DNA of 64,000 bases from an uncultured Elusimicrobiales bacterium (GCA_944324645.1 CALUXB010000001.1:364837-428836), one strand, 5' to 3'; positions 1 through 9,302 are shown, numbered from the stretch's first letter. Program-made: numbers and translations. The notes: generated from the sequence alone by a model not told the origin.

Positions 1-758
1 CCCGTCTGCACACCTGCCCGGCAAGAAACGTAAAAGACAAAATCACCCACTGGGCGGGCCGTATAAAAACGCTCACTTACAAAGAAGAGATATCCTTTTT
101 GTTGGTATGTTTTGTTGAGCTGATAAAAATAGCGGTCAATACGGGTGCCTTCTTGGCGCTGTACCAGGTTTTGGGCTCGTTCTTGGACGGCCGGGTCATC
201 ATAGGCCCGCGCCGCTTCTTTTTCTGCAGCGGCGGTGCGTTCATCGGTTAAACGGGCGTTGCGGCGCACTTGCAGCAGGCGGGCGCTATTTTCTATTTGG
301 GCCAGACGGACAGGGTCTTCCACAATCTCTTGTTTTAATTTGACCGTACCATTGGAACGAATAGCCCCGCGAGGAGATACCTGTACGCCGGTAGTGTTGA
401 TTAAAGAAGAATGAGATACCTTCAGCGTAATTTTTCCGGGGGTATAACGGGTGGCGCGTCCATAGTATTTTAAATCCCGTTCAAAGTTTTTATTAAAATC
501 CAGCGTTACTTCTTCTTTGTCACTTCTCCAGCAGCAGCTGTCTATGCAACTGTCGTGCAAATCCAACGCGGCCTGCGCCTCGGCAGGGACAATATTCAGA
601 CGAAATTGGTAACAGGAATCAAATTGTTTTCCATCAAAATCAGTCTTCTTGGCAGGGATATCCAGCCAAGATTTGGTGGTAGCAATACCGGAGTTATTTA
701 ACGGGGTGTAACAACCAGCTGCAGCGCACAACATTGCCAAAAAGAGAAATTTTTTCAT
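1..758 (-). CDS. Secreted lipoprotein, unknown function (partial, runs off the left edge)
   Basis: The reading frame is open from the ATG at 758 to the window edge (about 252 codons), so the C-terminus is missing. The N-terminus is a short lipoprotein signal, MKKFLFLAMLCAAAGC, with lipobox AAGC. The mature part carries a cysteine-rich stretch (CIDSCCW) near residue 75 and then a basic, Gln/Arg-rich region that may be helical. No family is recognised. There is no Shine-Dalgarno sequence. A TATAAT box lies exactly 6 nt before the ATG, so the mRNA is probably leaderless. It is divergent from the MscS-like gene at 814, with 55 bp between the two start codons. Confidence 0.7.
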   Translation of the reverse strand, partial: MKKFLFLAMLCAAAGCYTPLNNSGIATTKSWLDIPAKKTDFDGKQFDSCYQFRLNIVPAEAQAALDLHDSCIDSCCWRSDKEEVTLDFNKNFERDLKYYGRATRYTPGKITLKVSHSSLINTTGVQVSPRGAIRSNGTVKLKQEIVEDPVRLAQIENSARLLQVRRNARLTDERTAAAEKEAARAYDDPAVQERAQNLVQRQEGTRIDRYFYQLNKTYQQKGYLFFVSERFYTARPVGDFVFYVSCRAGVQT

Positions 759-770
759 ACACTTATTATA
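759..770 (-). promoter_or_regulatory. -10 box abutting the start codon (leaderless promoter)
   Basis: TATAAT (770-765) is followed by 6 nt and then the ATG at 758, so transcription should begin at the start codon. Confidence 0.55.
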
Positions 771-813
771 ATAACTTTTCCCGCGCAAAACACGGGGCTT
801 TGGAGGGAAGAAT

Positions 814-2088
814 ATGTTGGCGGAATTATTAGAAAAAGCAATGGCTTCTCTTACGTTTCTTTCAGATAAAATCCGTACATTGGCGGCCGAATTTTTCAGC
901 CTGTTATTTTTTGCATTGGCCATCTATTTGTGTGCCAAAATAGTGAAGTGGCTGGTGCATTTGTTGCTGGGCAGCTCTTTTATGGAGAAAAAATTTCCCC
1001 GTATGTCTAAGGCGTTAAAACACGCCCGCTTGTTAGGAGCAGTGGGCTATATGGCTTCGGCTGTGGCGGCCATACATTTATATCCTGTTTTTGTACCCGG
1101 CGAAGGAGCTTTGCTAGCCACTTTGGTTTCCCGTGCGGTAGGGATGTATGTAGTTATTTGTTTTATGTTTTTGTTTGTATCTGCTTTGGACGTGTTGGAT
1201 TATTTATACGGGCGCAATCCCAATGTGCCGCTGCGCGGCGTATTCCAAGCCGGCAAAATTGTGGTGTATTTGTTAGCGGCGTTGGTAATTGTTTCCATCT
1301 TAATCAGCAAAAATCCGATGTATGTGATAACCGGTTTATCTGCTGCGGCTGCTGTATTTATGTTGATATTTAAAGACCCTATTTTGGGTTTTGCCGCCGG
1401 GATACAACTGGCCAGTAACCGTTTGTTGAAAATAGGGGACTGGATTACGATGGCCTCCCACGGGGCAGACGGAACTGTTATTGATATTACGCTGACCACG
1501 GTGCGGGTGCAAAATTTTGACAATACCATTATCAATGTACCGGCGTATGATTTGGTTTCGCAGCCGTTTCAGAATTGGAGCGGTATGGTGCAGAGCGGCG
1601 CGCGGCGTATTAAACGTGCGATTAATATAGATGTGGAAACAATTAAATTCTTAGATCGCCCCCTGTTGGAGCGTTTGCTTAAAATCCAGCTGATATCCAA
1701 TTATTTGCAACAAAAATTGACGGAAGTGAGCACTTTTAATGAAAAGTATGGGGATAAAGAGAGCATTTTAAATGGGCGCCATTTAACCAATGTAGGTACT
1801 TTCCGGGCCTATGCTTTAGCCTATTTGAAGAGTCTGCCCACTATAGACCACAGCCAAACTTGTATGGTGCGCCAGTTGGATCCGACCACGGCGGGGCTTC
1901 CGCTGGAAATTTATTGTTTTACCGCCACGACGGAATGGGGAACATATGAAAATATACAATCCGACGTTTTTGACCATTTATATTCCGTTATGCCGGAGTT
2001 TGACCTCTATCCGTTCCAACAGCCGGCCGGCCGCAACGTAACACAGGCGGCGGCGGAATTTGCACAAGGGGGGCAACGCTGGCCTTAA
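814..2088 (+). CDS. MscS-family mechanosensitive channel (YbdG-like)
   Basis: A mechanosensitive ion channel protein of 424 aa in the inner membrane, which would release solutes on hypo-osmotic shock. About five hydrophobic segments (roughly residues 20-45, 70-92, 108-130, 143-165 and 170-190) lead into the MscS pore and beta domain around residues 185-260. That part contains GFAAGIQLASN, KIGDWITM and NFDNTIINVPAY, which are the signatures of the E. coli YbdG (MscM) branch rather than small MscS. The ATG at 814 has a good ribosome site (TGGAGGGAAG). The gene is single, divergent from a lipoprotein gene, and is followed by a hairpin terminator. The YbdG branch assignment rests on remembered sequence similarity. 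Confidence 0.87.
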   Translation: MLAELLEKAMASLTFLSDKIRTLAAEFFSLLFFALAIYLCAKIVKWLVHLLLGSSFMEKKFPRMSKALKHARLLGAVGYMASAVAAIHLYPVFVPGEGALLATLVSRAVGMYVVICFMFLFVSALDVLDYLYGRNPNVPLRGVFQAGKIVVYLLAALVIVSILISKNPMYVITGLSAAAAVFMLIFKDPILGFAAGIQLASNRLLKIGDWITMASHGADGTVIDITLTTVRVQNFDNTIINVPAYDLVSQPFQNWSGMVQSGARRIKRAINIDVETIKFLDRPLLERLLKIQLISNYLQQKLTEVSTFNEKYGDKESILNGRHLTNVGTFRAYALAYLKSLPTIDHSQTCMVRQLDPTTAGLPLEIYCFTATTEWGTYENIQSDVFDHLYSVMPEFDLYPFQQPAGRNVTQAAAEFAQGGQRWP

Positions 2089-2110
2089 GGAAAAAACTTC
2101 TTTATTTTTG

Positions 2111-2146
2111 TAAAACCCTCTGGCATTACTTGGGGGTTTTATTATT
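2111..2146 (+). terminator. Rho-independent terminator after the MscS-like gene
   Basis: AAAACCC (2112-2118) pairs with GGGTTTT (2134-2140), followed by a T-rich run. Confidence 0.6.
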
Positions 2147-2227
2147 TTAGTTGCTGGGAGCGTTTATCCGAAGCAGATCGGTTGAAGTAGAGTATAGCCC
2201 GCAGTGCTTTGTCTGCGCTTTTTTATA

Positions 2228-2255
2228 AAACCCCACCGGAAAGGGCGGGGTTTTA
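2228..2255 (-). terminator. Terminator of the alanine/glycine symporter gene
   Basis: Read on the minus strand, AAAACCCCGCC pairs with the complementary GGGGTTTT arm, and a T-rich stretch follows. It lies 4 nt beyond the stop codon of the symporter gene. Confidence 0.75.
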
Positions 2256-2258
2256 TGT

Positions 2259-3659
2259 TTAATGGAAAAGTTTGTCTAAATTGCGTTTGGTCTCTGTTTT
2301 CAGTTTATGCCGCAGGCGCCACAGCATATAAATGTTGGGCAGGGTCATCAGCGTCATCATCAGCACGGTAAGCCCCCACATAAAGCGGGTGCTTAACCCT
2401 ACTTCAAACGCATCGGGGGAAATCGTCCAGCCTAAGGAAAAGGCCGTGCCTAAGCCTCCTCCTAAGGCGCAGGTAAGCACATACAGAATGCGCCACGGCT
2501 TGGCCCAGCGGCCGCCAATTAAGAACTGCAAAGCTTTTTCCCCGTAATAGGACCAGCCGATAATAGTGGTAAAAGAAAAGATAATCAGCGAAAACGTCAA
2601 AATAGGCGTGCCAATATACGGCACGGTTTTAAAGGCGCTGTTGCAAAGGTTAGCGGCATACACATCCGGATTTTGCCAATCCCCGGCCAGTACCACAACT
2701 AAGCCGGAAAGCACACAAATAAATACGGTCCAAAAGACAGACGTGGCCGAAATAATGCCCATCCGCGCCGCACCGCTGGTTTTGCCGGCAGAAGCCGCTA
2801 TGGCGGCGCTGCCTAAACCCGCTTCGGTGCACATCACGCTGCGCGATACCCCAATGCCCATAGCGTTAATCGCAGAAGTAAATAAAGCATATACCGCTGT
2901 GCCTGCGGCTCCGCCTAAAGCGGCTTTGCCGGTAAAAGCACCGGATAAAATAGACCATATTGCCGCGGGAACATCAGAAAAATTCATTATTACCACAATA
3001 ACGGCGATCAGCAAATAGACTCCGCCCATCACCGGCACCAGCCATTCGGAATAAGCGGCAATGCGTTTTACGCCGCCTACGGTTACAACCGCTGTAAAAA
3101 TGGCCACCAAAAAACCAATAATCCAAGGATTTAAACTGTATCCTTCCCGCAATACATCTGCAATGGAGTTGGCCTGCAGCAGAGCTCCTGCGGCTAATGC
3201 CATACAAATCGTGCCGCCGGCAAATAAAACAGCCAACCATTTCATTTTCAGCACGCGCGTCATTACATACATCGGCCCGCCCACATATTCGCCCGCGCGC
3301 TGAACGCGGTATTTGACGGCGGCAGTACATTCGCAGTATTTGACGGCAAAGTTGCATATTCCTGCCACCACCATCCAAAAAATGGCACCAGGCCCGCCTT
3401 CTGCCACGGCGGTAGTGACCCCTAAAATGCTGCCAGTGCCTACAGTAGCGCCCACCATTACCGCCAAAGAACCAAAACTGCTGACGGTGCCGGCCCCTTC
3501 GTCTTTACGCACGGAAAGGGCAATAGCTTTAAATGTATATTTTTGGATAAAGCCCAAACGGAAGGTAAAATAAAGTCCCAAACCAAAAATTAACAAAATC
3601 ATCGGCGGTCCCCAAATAAATCCATTGAGGACGTTTATATAGTGAAGCAACGTTTCCAT
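2259..3659 (-). CDS. Sodium:alanine/glycine symporter (AGCS family)
   Basis: A polytopic inner-membrane amino-acid carrier of 466 aa, the usual length of the AGCS (AlsT/DagA) family, which takes up alanine or glycine with Na+ or H+. Seen: the N-terminal GPPMILLIFGLGLYFTFRLGF, the family block GTVSSFGSLAVMVGATVGTG around residue 60, and GISRS-like sequence (GIGVSRSVMCTEAGLGSAAI) around residue 270. About ten hydrophobic segments are visible. A CGGAG ribosome site precedes the ATG. It is a single-gene unit with its own terminator. Substrate choice (alanine versus glycine) cannot be read from the sequence. Confidence 0.93.
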   Translation of the reverse strand: METLLHYINVLNGFIWGPPMILLIFGLGLYFTFRLGFIQKYTFKAIALSVRKDEGAGTVSSFGSLAVMVGATVGTGSILGVTTAVAEGGPGAIFWMVVAGICNFAVKYCECTAAVKYRVQRAGEYVGGPMYVMTRVLKMKWLAVLFAGGTICMALAAGALLQANSIADVLREGYSLNPWIIGFLVAIFTAVVTVGGVKRIAAYSEWLVPVMGGVYLLIAVIVVIMNFSDVPAAIWSILSGAFTGKAALGGAAGTAVYALFTSAINAMGIGVSRSVMCTEAGLGSAAIAASAGKTSGAARMGIISATSVFWTVFICVLSGLVVVLAGDWQNPDVYAANLCNSAFKTVPYIGTPILTFSLIIFSFTTIIGWSYYGEKALQFLIGGRWAKPWRILYVLTCALGGGLGTAFSLGWTISPDAFEVGLSTRFMWGLTVLMMTLMTLPNIYMLWRLRHKLKTETKRNLDKLFH

Positions 3660-3839
3660 AATAACTCCGGTTGGTTGAATTGGAAAGGGTATGGTGTTTA
3701 TTTTAGCAAAAAAAACAGCTTTTGCGTCTGATAATACTTGCCAGGGTACAGAAAAAATATTTAAAATACTGGCAGACGGAAGGATATAATTTATACAATA
3801 ATATCAGACCGCTATGCTGTACACAAAGGAGACGGGTTT

Positions 3840-4235
3840 ATGAAAAAACTTTTTTTGTTTGCTGCGCTCGGGGTATTGGCCGCCGGTTGCGCTTCGGCTG
3901 ATAAAACGCAGCCTGCCCAGCAGGAAGGCTTAACCGATCAATATGCCAAATACCAGATTGTGGACCAAGAGTTTGACAACCTGGTGGTCCCTAATGACGG
4001 CTATGACCGCGTGGCCCCGTATGAAGAACAAGTAAGCGGTTCTTCGTACATTCAAAGCACAACCCGCAAAACGGCTGCCAAGCCTGCCCGCAGTATGACG
4101 GTGCAGAAAACCGTAGTGGACGGTGAAGGCAACCCAATGCCTGCCGATGCCGCCGCCCCGATTACAGACCAAGAAGCCCTGCCGGACGAGTCTGAGGCGG
4201 AAATGGCTGCTGTTGAACAGGATATTATTTACTAA
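3840..4235 (+). CDS. Small lipoprotein heading the nadA-nadC operon
   Basis: A protein of 131 aa with a clear lipoprotein signal (MKKLFLFAALGVLAAGC, lipobox LAAGC). The mature part is acidic, Gln/Ala/Pro-rich and without a recognisable domain, so it is probably a short, flexible envelope protein. The start is fixed by the ribosome site AAAGGAG 6-7 nt upstream. The gene stops 2 nt before the nadA start codon, so it is co-transcribed with the NAD genes. A functional link to NAD synthesis is not evident. Confidence 0.75.
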   Translation: MKKLFLFAALGVLAAGCASADKTQPAQQEGLTDQYAKYQIVDQEFDNLVVPNDGYDRVAPYEEQVSGSSYIQSTTRKTAAKPARSMTVQKTVVDGEGNPMPADAAAPITDQEALPDESEAEMAAVEQDIIY

Positions 4236-4237
4236 TT

Positions 4238-5284
4238 ATGCACCTAGCCGGCGTTGCACAACAAGCTCTTTTGGACCAAGAAGCCCATAGACTCTATGGG
4301 CTTCTCGGTTCCGTGTCGCGCCAAGACGGAACTAAATGGACGGCAGAGCAATGCTGGCAAGCAGCCCCTCTTGTGCTGCGCATCAACCAATTAAAAAAAG
4401 AAAAAAATGCCGTTATTTTGGCTCACTCTTATACTACTCCGGATTTAGTGTATGGCGTGGCGGATTTTAGCGGCGACTCTTATGCCCTAAGCCGCAAAGC
4501 GGCTGAAACTTCGGCCGATACGATTATTTTTGCCGGAGTATGGTTTATGGCAGAAACGGCAAAAATTTTGAATCCTTCCAAACGCGTCATCATCCCAGCC
4601 GGCCGGGCCGGCTGTACGCTGGCGGATGCCATTACGCAAGAAGAGGTGTGTGCCTTAAAAGCTGGCCATCCGGGAGTGCCGGTGCTATGTTACGTCAACA
4701 GCACGGCTGATGTAAAGGCCGTGAGTGATATATGTGTTACCTCCGGCAATGTGTTTGATATTGCGGCCAAGCTGCCGCAGAAAGAATTGATTTTTGTGCC
4801 GGACCTGCTGATGGCGCGCAACTTGGAAATTGAGCTGCAACGGCGTGGCACACCTAAAAAAGTGATTGCCGCCGGCGGCTCTTGCTGTGTGCACGACAAA
4901 TATAAGCCCGAAAACGTAGCTGCCTTGCGCCGGCAATACCCGGGGATTAAAGTGTTGGTCCATCCGGAATGCCACCCGGAAGTGTGCGCGGCGGCCGATT
5001 ACGTGGGCAGTACGCAAGGTATGACGGAGTATGTGGCAAAATCGGACGGAAAACTTTTTGGCCTTTTAACCGAGCAAGGGCTGGTGAACCGCTTGGAAGC
5101 GGAATATAAAGATAAGAAATTTGTAGGTCCGTTTGGTATCTGTTCGTATATGAAATTAAACACGCTGACTAATACAATGAAGGCTTTGTTAAATCCGAGC
5201 CCGGACCAAGTGGTAGAGTTGGCACCGGACGTGATAGAACGCGCCCGTAAATCTTTAGAGAATATGTTTGAGATGAGCCGATGA
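4238..5284 (+). CDS. nadA: Quinolinate synthase NadA
   Basis: A cytoplasmic 4Fe-4S enzyme that condenses iminoaspartate with dihydroxyacetone phosphate to quinolinate in de novo NAD synthesis (348 aa). Family blocks seen: AVILAHSYTTPDLVYGVADFSGDS, FMAETAKILNPSKRVIIP, and the cluster cysteines in AGCTLAD, GGSCCVHDKY and GICSYMKLN. The first roughly 28 residues precede the usual family start. No Shine-Dalgarno is visible at 4238, so translation is probably coupled to the lipoprotein gene ending 2 nt upstream. The stop overlaps the nadC start by 4 nt (ATGA). No nadB (aspartate oxidase) lies nearby. Confidence 0.96.
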   Translation: MHLAGVAQQALLDQEAHRLYGLLGSVSRQDGTKWTAEQCWQAAPLVLRINQLKKEKNAVILAHSYTTPDLVYGVADFSGDSYALSRKAAETSADTIIFAGVWFMAETAKILNPSKRVIIPAGRAGCTLADAITQEEVCALKAGHPGVPVLCYVNSTADVKAVSDICVTSGNVFDIAAKLPQKELIFVPDLLMARNLEIELQRRGTPKKVIAAGGSCCVHDKYKPENVAALRRQYPGIKVLVHPECHPEVCAAADYVGSTQGMTEYVAKSDGKLFGLLTEQGLVNRLEAEYKDKKFVGPFGICSYMKLNTLTNTMKALLNPSPDQVVELAPDVIERARKSLENMFEMSR

Positions 5285-6114
5285 TTACAGAGAAAATTAT
5301 ACAGCTGGCTTTAGAAGAAGATTTAGGATTAGGAGATATTACCTCCGACAATATTTTTACGCCTGCCGACCGCGCCCGCGCGGTGGTAGTGGCAAAAGAA
5401 GATTTGGTGCTGTGCGGTATGGACGCGGCGCGCCAGGCGTTCTGGCTGGTGGATGAAGAACTCTCTTTCCAGCCGCTTAAACAAGACGGTCAGTGGGTAA
5501 AAAAAGGCGAGAAAGTGTTGGCCTTGGAAGGCAGGACCTTGAGTATTTTGAAGGGGGAACGTACCGCGCTTAATTTTATGCAGCGTTTAAGCGGTATAGC
5601 CACCGCCAGCCGGGAATATGCAGAAATAGCCAAGCCGTATGGCGTGATGGTGGTGGATACGCGCAAAACCCAGCCGGCTATGCGCAGATTGGATAAATAT
5701 GCCGTACGCTGCGGCGGTGCGCGCAACCACAGAATGTCTTTGTCTGACAGCGTGATGATTAAAGATAATCATATCGCGGCGGCTGGATCTATTGCGGCGG
5801 CGGTAAAGCGCATTAAAGATGCCATTGGACATACGCCTAAAATTGAAGTAGAAACAACTAACTTAGACGAGGTGCGCCAAGCTTTGGAAGCGGGCGCGGA
5901 TATTATTATGCTGGACAATATGACCCCTGCTCAGGCGGCAGAAGCCGTCCAATTTATTGCCGGGCGCGCTTTGACAGAAATATCGGGCGGCATAACCAAA
6001 GAAAATCTGGCAGCTTATTGCCAGGCTAAACCGGACGTTATTTCCAGCGGTGCGCTGACGCATTCCGTACCGTCTAAAGATTTAAGTCTAAAAATTACTG
6101 AGTATTTGAAATAG
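5281..6114 (+). CDS. nadC: Nicotinate-nucleotide pyrophosphorylase (carboxylating) NadC
   Basis: Quinolinate phosphoribosyltransferase, which turns quinolinate and PRPP into nicotinate mononucleotide and CO2 (277 aa, normal length). Seen: LNFMQRLSGIATA, VVDTRKTQP with the conserved Arg-Lys, RCGGARNHRMSLSDSVMIKDNH, EVET, DIIMLDN and ISGGI near the C-terminus, in the family order. It overlaps nadA by 4 nt (ATGA), so translation is coupled. A short hairpin (GCGCC/GGCGC, about 6113-6133) separates it from the following aminotransferase gene. Confidence 0.97.
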   Translation: MITEKIIQLALEEDLGLGDITSDNIFTPADRARAVVVAKEDLVLCGMDAARQAFWLVDEELSFQPLKQDGQWVKKGEKVLALEGRTLSILKGERTALNFMQRLSGIATASREYAEIAKPYGVMVVDTRKTQPAMRRLDKYAVRCGGARNHRMSLSDSVMIKDNHIAAAGSIAAAVKRIKDAIGHTPKIEVETTNLDEVRQALEAGADIIMLDNMTPAQAAEAVQFIAGRALTEISGGITKENLAAYCQAKPDVISSGALTHSVPSKDLSLKITEYLK

Positions 6115-6147
6115 CGCCTATTTCGGTGGCGCAGAAGGAGTGCAAGT

Positions 6148-7359
6148 ATGGACTATCAAAAACTATATTCCCAGACGGCTAGCAGCATTAAAGCCTCCGC
6201 CATCAGAGAATTGCTAAAAGTAATTACCAACCCCAATATTATTTCTTTTGCCGGCGGATTGCCCGACCCGACATTGTTTCCTTCGCAAACGGTGGCTGAT
6301 ATTATGAAAGAAGTGGTCAATCGCTATCCGCGTCAGTCTTTGCAATACGGCACTACTGAAGGCTGCAAGGAACTCAAAGAGGAACTTATTAAGCTTTTAA
6401 AAGAAACGGAAGATATTGATGTTAAACAAGAACAGCTGCTCATTGTGTCTGCCTCCCAGCAGGCTTTGGATATGACGGCCCGCGTATTTTTAAACCGCGG
6501 AGACGCCATTATTACCGCTTCTCCTACATATCTTGGCGCGTTGCAGGCTTTTGAAGCCTCTGGAGCGGATGTGTTTGGTGCCGAAAGTGATGAGCAAGGC
6601 GTTTTGCCTTGCGCCATAGAGAAACAGTTGAAAGAACTGCAAGCTGCTGGACGTGTATGTAAATTCATCTATTTGGTGCCGGACTTTCAAAACCCCAGCG
6701 GTACGACTATCCCGCAGGAGCGACGCCAGGAAATTTTAAAATTGGCAGAGAAATACGGCACGCTGATTATAGAAGATTCTCCCTACCGTCAGGTGCGCTT
6801 TGAAGGCAAAGCACCGCAAACATTTTATAAGCTGGACCAAGGCCGCGGAAATGTAATTACGTTATTTACGTTTTCAAAGGTTTTTGTGCCGGGTTTCCGT
6901 TTGGGGTATGTGGTGGGACCGGAAGAAATTATCCAGAAATTTGTGGTGCTTAAACAGGCTATGGACTTGTGCACGGCGCCCATTTTGCAATTGGCTACAG
7001 CTGCCTACCTAAAGGGCGGCTACTTAATGAAGCACGTGGCCTCTGTGGTGGAAGTCTATCATAAAAAACGCGACAAAATGCTGAAAATGCTGGAAGAATA
7101 TATGCCCAGCTGCGTAAAATGGACCAAGCCCGAAGGGGGGCTTTTCCTGTGGGTAACGCTGCCTGAAAAAATAGATGCCTCAGAGATGCTCAAAACCGCT
7201 TTGGAAGAGCGGGTGGCCTATGTGGCCGGGGTGGATTTTTATCCGCCGCGTGACGCACGCCGCAACGATTTCCGTCTGAACTTCTCTTATTCCTCTTTTG
7301 AACAAATTGAAGAAGGAATCAAACGCTTGGCTGCGACGATAAAAAAATATATGGCCTAA
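6148..7359 (+). CDS. PLP-dependent class I/II aminotransferase (LysN/2-aminoadipate type)
   Basis: A fold-type I aminotransferase of 403 aa. Visible: IISFAGGLPDP near residue 33, LQYGTTEG, PDFQNPSGTT, the PLP lysine in FTFSKVFVPGFRLGYV, and GGLFLWVTLPE near the C-terminus. This is the profile of 2-aminoadipate, aromatic or valine-pyruvate transaminases related to the MocR C-terminal domain, but no HTH domain is attached. The substrate cannot be told from sequence. A GAAGGAG ribosome site fixes the ATG. It is the last gene of the nad operon, 33 bp after nadC, and a strong terminator follows. Confidence 0.9.
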   Translation: MDYQKLYSQTASSIKASAIRELLKVITNPNIISFAGGLPDPTLFPSQTVADIMKEVVNRYPRQSLQYGTTEGCKELKEELIKLLKETEDIDVKQEQLLIVSASQQALDMTARVFLNRGDAIITASPTYLGALQAFEASGADVFGAESDEQGVLPCAIEKQLKELQAAGRVCKFIYLVPDFQNPSGTTIPQERRQEILKLAEKYGTLIIEDSPYRQVRFEGKAPQTFYKLDQGRGNVITLFTFSKVFVPGFRLGYVVGPEEIIQKFVVLKQAMDLCTAPILQLATAAYLKGGYLMKHVASVVEVYHKKRDKMLKMLEEYMPSCVKWTKPEGGLFLWVTLPEKIDASEMLKTALEERVAYVAGVDFYPPRDARRNDFRLNFSYSSFEQIEEGIKRLAATIKKYMA

Positions 7360-7378
7360 TGTGGGCTTTAGTTGGTTT

Positions 7379-7411
7379 AAACACCTCGGAGTAGTTCTCC
7401 GGGGTGTTTTT
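7379..7411 (+). terminator. Terminator of the nad operon
   Basis: ACACCTCGGAG pairs with CTCCGGGGTGT and is followed by a T run. Confidence 0.85.
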
Positions 7412-7677
7412 GTATGGAAAAAGACTACTTGCTTTAGCCAGTTCTTGACGTCTTTGTGACAAGTTGTTTAGATGTAAAAGGTACCGCACGGGGTTGGTGT
7501 TCAAATGGGGACGGAGTTGGGAACCTGCCCCTTTGGGAATATGGGTTAGACGCAGATGGTATGTGCACCGGCAGCTGTTTGGGAAGAGTTAGTTGTTTGC
7601 TCGGTTCAAGAATGGATTTGTGTTGTTAGGTTTGCTTTGTAATAAAAAAATTCTGCCTCTTAAATTAACATAAAAAG
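7412..7677. other. Non-coding stretch between convergent units
   Basis: About 265 bp between the nad operon terminator and the OsmC terminator. No convincing open frame, repeat or structured RNA was seen. Confidence 0.5.
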
Positions 7678-7704
7678 AAACCCCGCCATTTTAGACGGGG
7701 TTTG
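7670..7704 (-). terminator. Terminator of the OsmC gene at 7721
   Basis: On the minus strand AAACCCCGTC pairs with GGCGGGGTTT, followed by CTTTTT. Confidence 0.8.
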
Positions 7705-7720
7705 TGACTGAAGAGTGGTG

Positions 7721-8104
7721 TTAAGCATCCCTTGTAAGCGAAATATCGTGCTCTACTTTTACGTGGCGGGCCACCAGGCAGCGCTTGGCTACTTCTATTA
7801 GAGCGTGTTCATACTTTTGCGGGAAACCTGCCGGCACATGAATGACCACATTGATTTTATCAATCACATATTCGTTGATGTTCCAAACCGGGTCTAGCGT
7901 CAAATAGACGTTTTCAGGCAGGGAGTGCTGCTTAAGAAAATTAAGCACAAATACCCCGCTGCAGCTGCCTAGTGAGGCCAAAAACAAATCAATTGGCGTA
8001 GGGGCGGAAGAATCGCCGCCCTGTTCTTTGGGTTGGTCGGTCCAAATGTCAAAATCTTTGACGTGGACTTTCACCTTTTTATTCCCTTCAAAGGTAATTT
8101 TCAT
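7721..8104 (-). CDS. OsmC-family hydroperoxide-type reductase, copy 1
   Basis: A cytoplasmic OsmC/Ohr-fold protein of 127 aa. The two redox cysteines of the family are present: C48 in LGSCSGVF and C109 in AKRCLVARH. The family reduces organic peroxides through a thiol-disulfide cycle; many members are uncharacterised. The AAGGAGC ribosome site supports this start. It is one of three OsmC-type genes within 6.5 kb (others at 13376 and 13778) but clearly differs from the other two, for example in the PTPIDLFLASLGSC block. Confidence 0.88.
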   Translation of the reverse strand: MKITFEGNKKVKVHVKDFDIWTDQPKEQGGDSSAPTPIDLFLASLGSCSGVFVLNFLKQHSLPENVYLTLDPVWNINEYVIDKINVVIHVPAGFPQKYEHALIEVAKRCLVARHVKVEHDISLTRDA

Positions 8105-8345
8105 GCGCGGCTCCTTGCAGATGGATGACAGATAAATAAACAGCTTATTAGTAGTATACTTATTTTAGCAGAAATTTCAACGAAAAAAATAAATTTTCCG
8201 TCGGGCAGATTTGCCGGTGGGCTTTTGCTCCGACGGACAGGCTGCCTCCGTTTTCTCCTTTCGGCCTTGCATAAGGGGCACCAGAAGGTGCGCTTTTATA
8301 TAAACTTCCTGTTTTTTAGCCCTTAAATGGACTACGCAAATAAGT

Positions 8346-8370
8346 ATAAAACCGCCCCACAAAAGGGCGG
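8346..8370 (-). terminator. Terminator of the SIS-domain gene
   Basis: CCGCCC and GGGCGG form the stem on the minus strand, followed by TTTTAT. Confidence 0.75.
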
Positions 8371-8381
8371 CGGGCTAGGCT

Positions 8382-9122
8382 TTAATCTATGTGTTTAATG
8401 CGGTGTTTGTATTTGTGAGCCAGAGCCGTATTATATTGATCATTCCCCGCCGCATTGCTGCTGCGGTAGATGGGGAGCGGAACCCCGCGTTTAGCCAATA
8501 TTTCAGCTGCTTGGTACAGTATGCTATGCAGCACCGCCGAAGCCCCAATGGTGGAAATGGGGGCCAGTTCCAACTCTCCCAGCGAAAGGCAGGTTTCGTT
8601 TTTGCTGGCTCCGTTATCCAGTACAATGTCTGCGGCATCTTTTAACAACAAACCGCTGGAATGGCGGCTTTTGCTTTGGGCGTGTGCGGAAGCGGCAGTA
8701 ACAGCAATGGTTAAAACCCCCTTTTCTTTGGCATATAAAACGGCGTCTATGCCAGCGGGGTTGCGGCCTGAGTTGGAAAATACAAAAAGCAAATCCCCCG
8801 CGTGTAAATTGTGGCGTTTAAAAATAAGGGGGGAGTATCCTTCCAGGCGTTCTAAATCGGTGCCGGTATGCGCGCCCAGCTGGAACATAAGTCCCGGGTC
8901 TAACACCGCATTGACGGCAGCAAAACAGCCGCTGCGGTGAAAAGGCTCCAGCGCTACGCTGCCGCTGTGCCCGCAGCCAAAAGTGTGGATAAGCCCGCCT
9001 TTTTCCAAGCAGTCGGCTACGGCTTGGGCGGCTTGCTGCATAGATGTCTGTTGGGTATTTTCTAGATATTCTAACAGACGGGCGATTTGCTGAAAATAGG
9101 GATTTTTAAATATCGTGTTCAT
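8382..9122 (-). CDS. SIS-domain sugar-phosphate binding protein (UPF0309-like)
   Basis: A protein of 246 aa with a single SIS (sugar isomerase) fold. Seen: FGCGHSGSVALEPFHRSG around residues 48-66, VFSNSGRNPAGIDAVLYAKEKG (the phosphosugar-binding Ser loop) and GVLTIAVT. The family usually binds phosphorylated amino sugars; the closest group by eye is UPF0309, whose reaction is not established. No Shine-Dalgarno sequence is present. An extended -10 box (TGC-TATAAT) lies 7 nt before the ATG, so translation is probably leaderless. Confidence 0.8.
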   Translation of the reverse strand: MNTIFKNPYFQQIARLLEYLENTQQTSMQQAAQAVADCLEKGGLIHTFGCGHSGSVALEPFHRSGCFAAVNAVLDPGLMFQLGAHTGTDLERLEGYSPLIFKRHNLHAGDLLFVFSNSGRNPAGIDAVLYAKEKGVLTIAVTAASAHAQSKSRHSSGLLLKDAADIVLDNGASKNETCLSLGELELAPISTIGASAVLHSILYQAAEILAKRGVPLPIYRSSNAAGNDQYNTALAHKYKHRIKHID

Positions 9123-9138
9123 ATTTTTTATTATAGCA
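9123..9138 (-). promoter_or_regulatory. Extended -10 promoter abutting the ATG (leaderless)
   Basis: TGC-TATAAT (9138-9130), then 7 nt, then the ATG at 9122. Confidence 0.6.
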
Positions 9139-9287
9139 CGGGCGGGTGTTTTGCTGCAGCAGAAGCGTGGGGGGGAAGGGGCATCTGTTTGAAGGCTCCA
9201 GGACGATTGTGTTTATGCTGCAAGAGGGCGTTAGCTACCCCTGCATTCAAACCCAACATACATCCTAGCAGAATGGAATAATAATTT

Positions 9288-9302
9288 TGCTACAATAAAG
9301 CT
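9288..9302 (+). promoter_or_regulatory. Extended -10 promoter abutting the ATG (leaderless)
   Basis: TGC-TACAAT (9288-9296), then AAAGCT, then the ATG at 9303. Confidence 0.65.

Noticed and set aside
8177..8362. A 61-codon minus-strand frame between the OsmC and SIS genes
   Set aside because: It overlaps the SIS terminator, has no ribosome site and no protein-like pattern.
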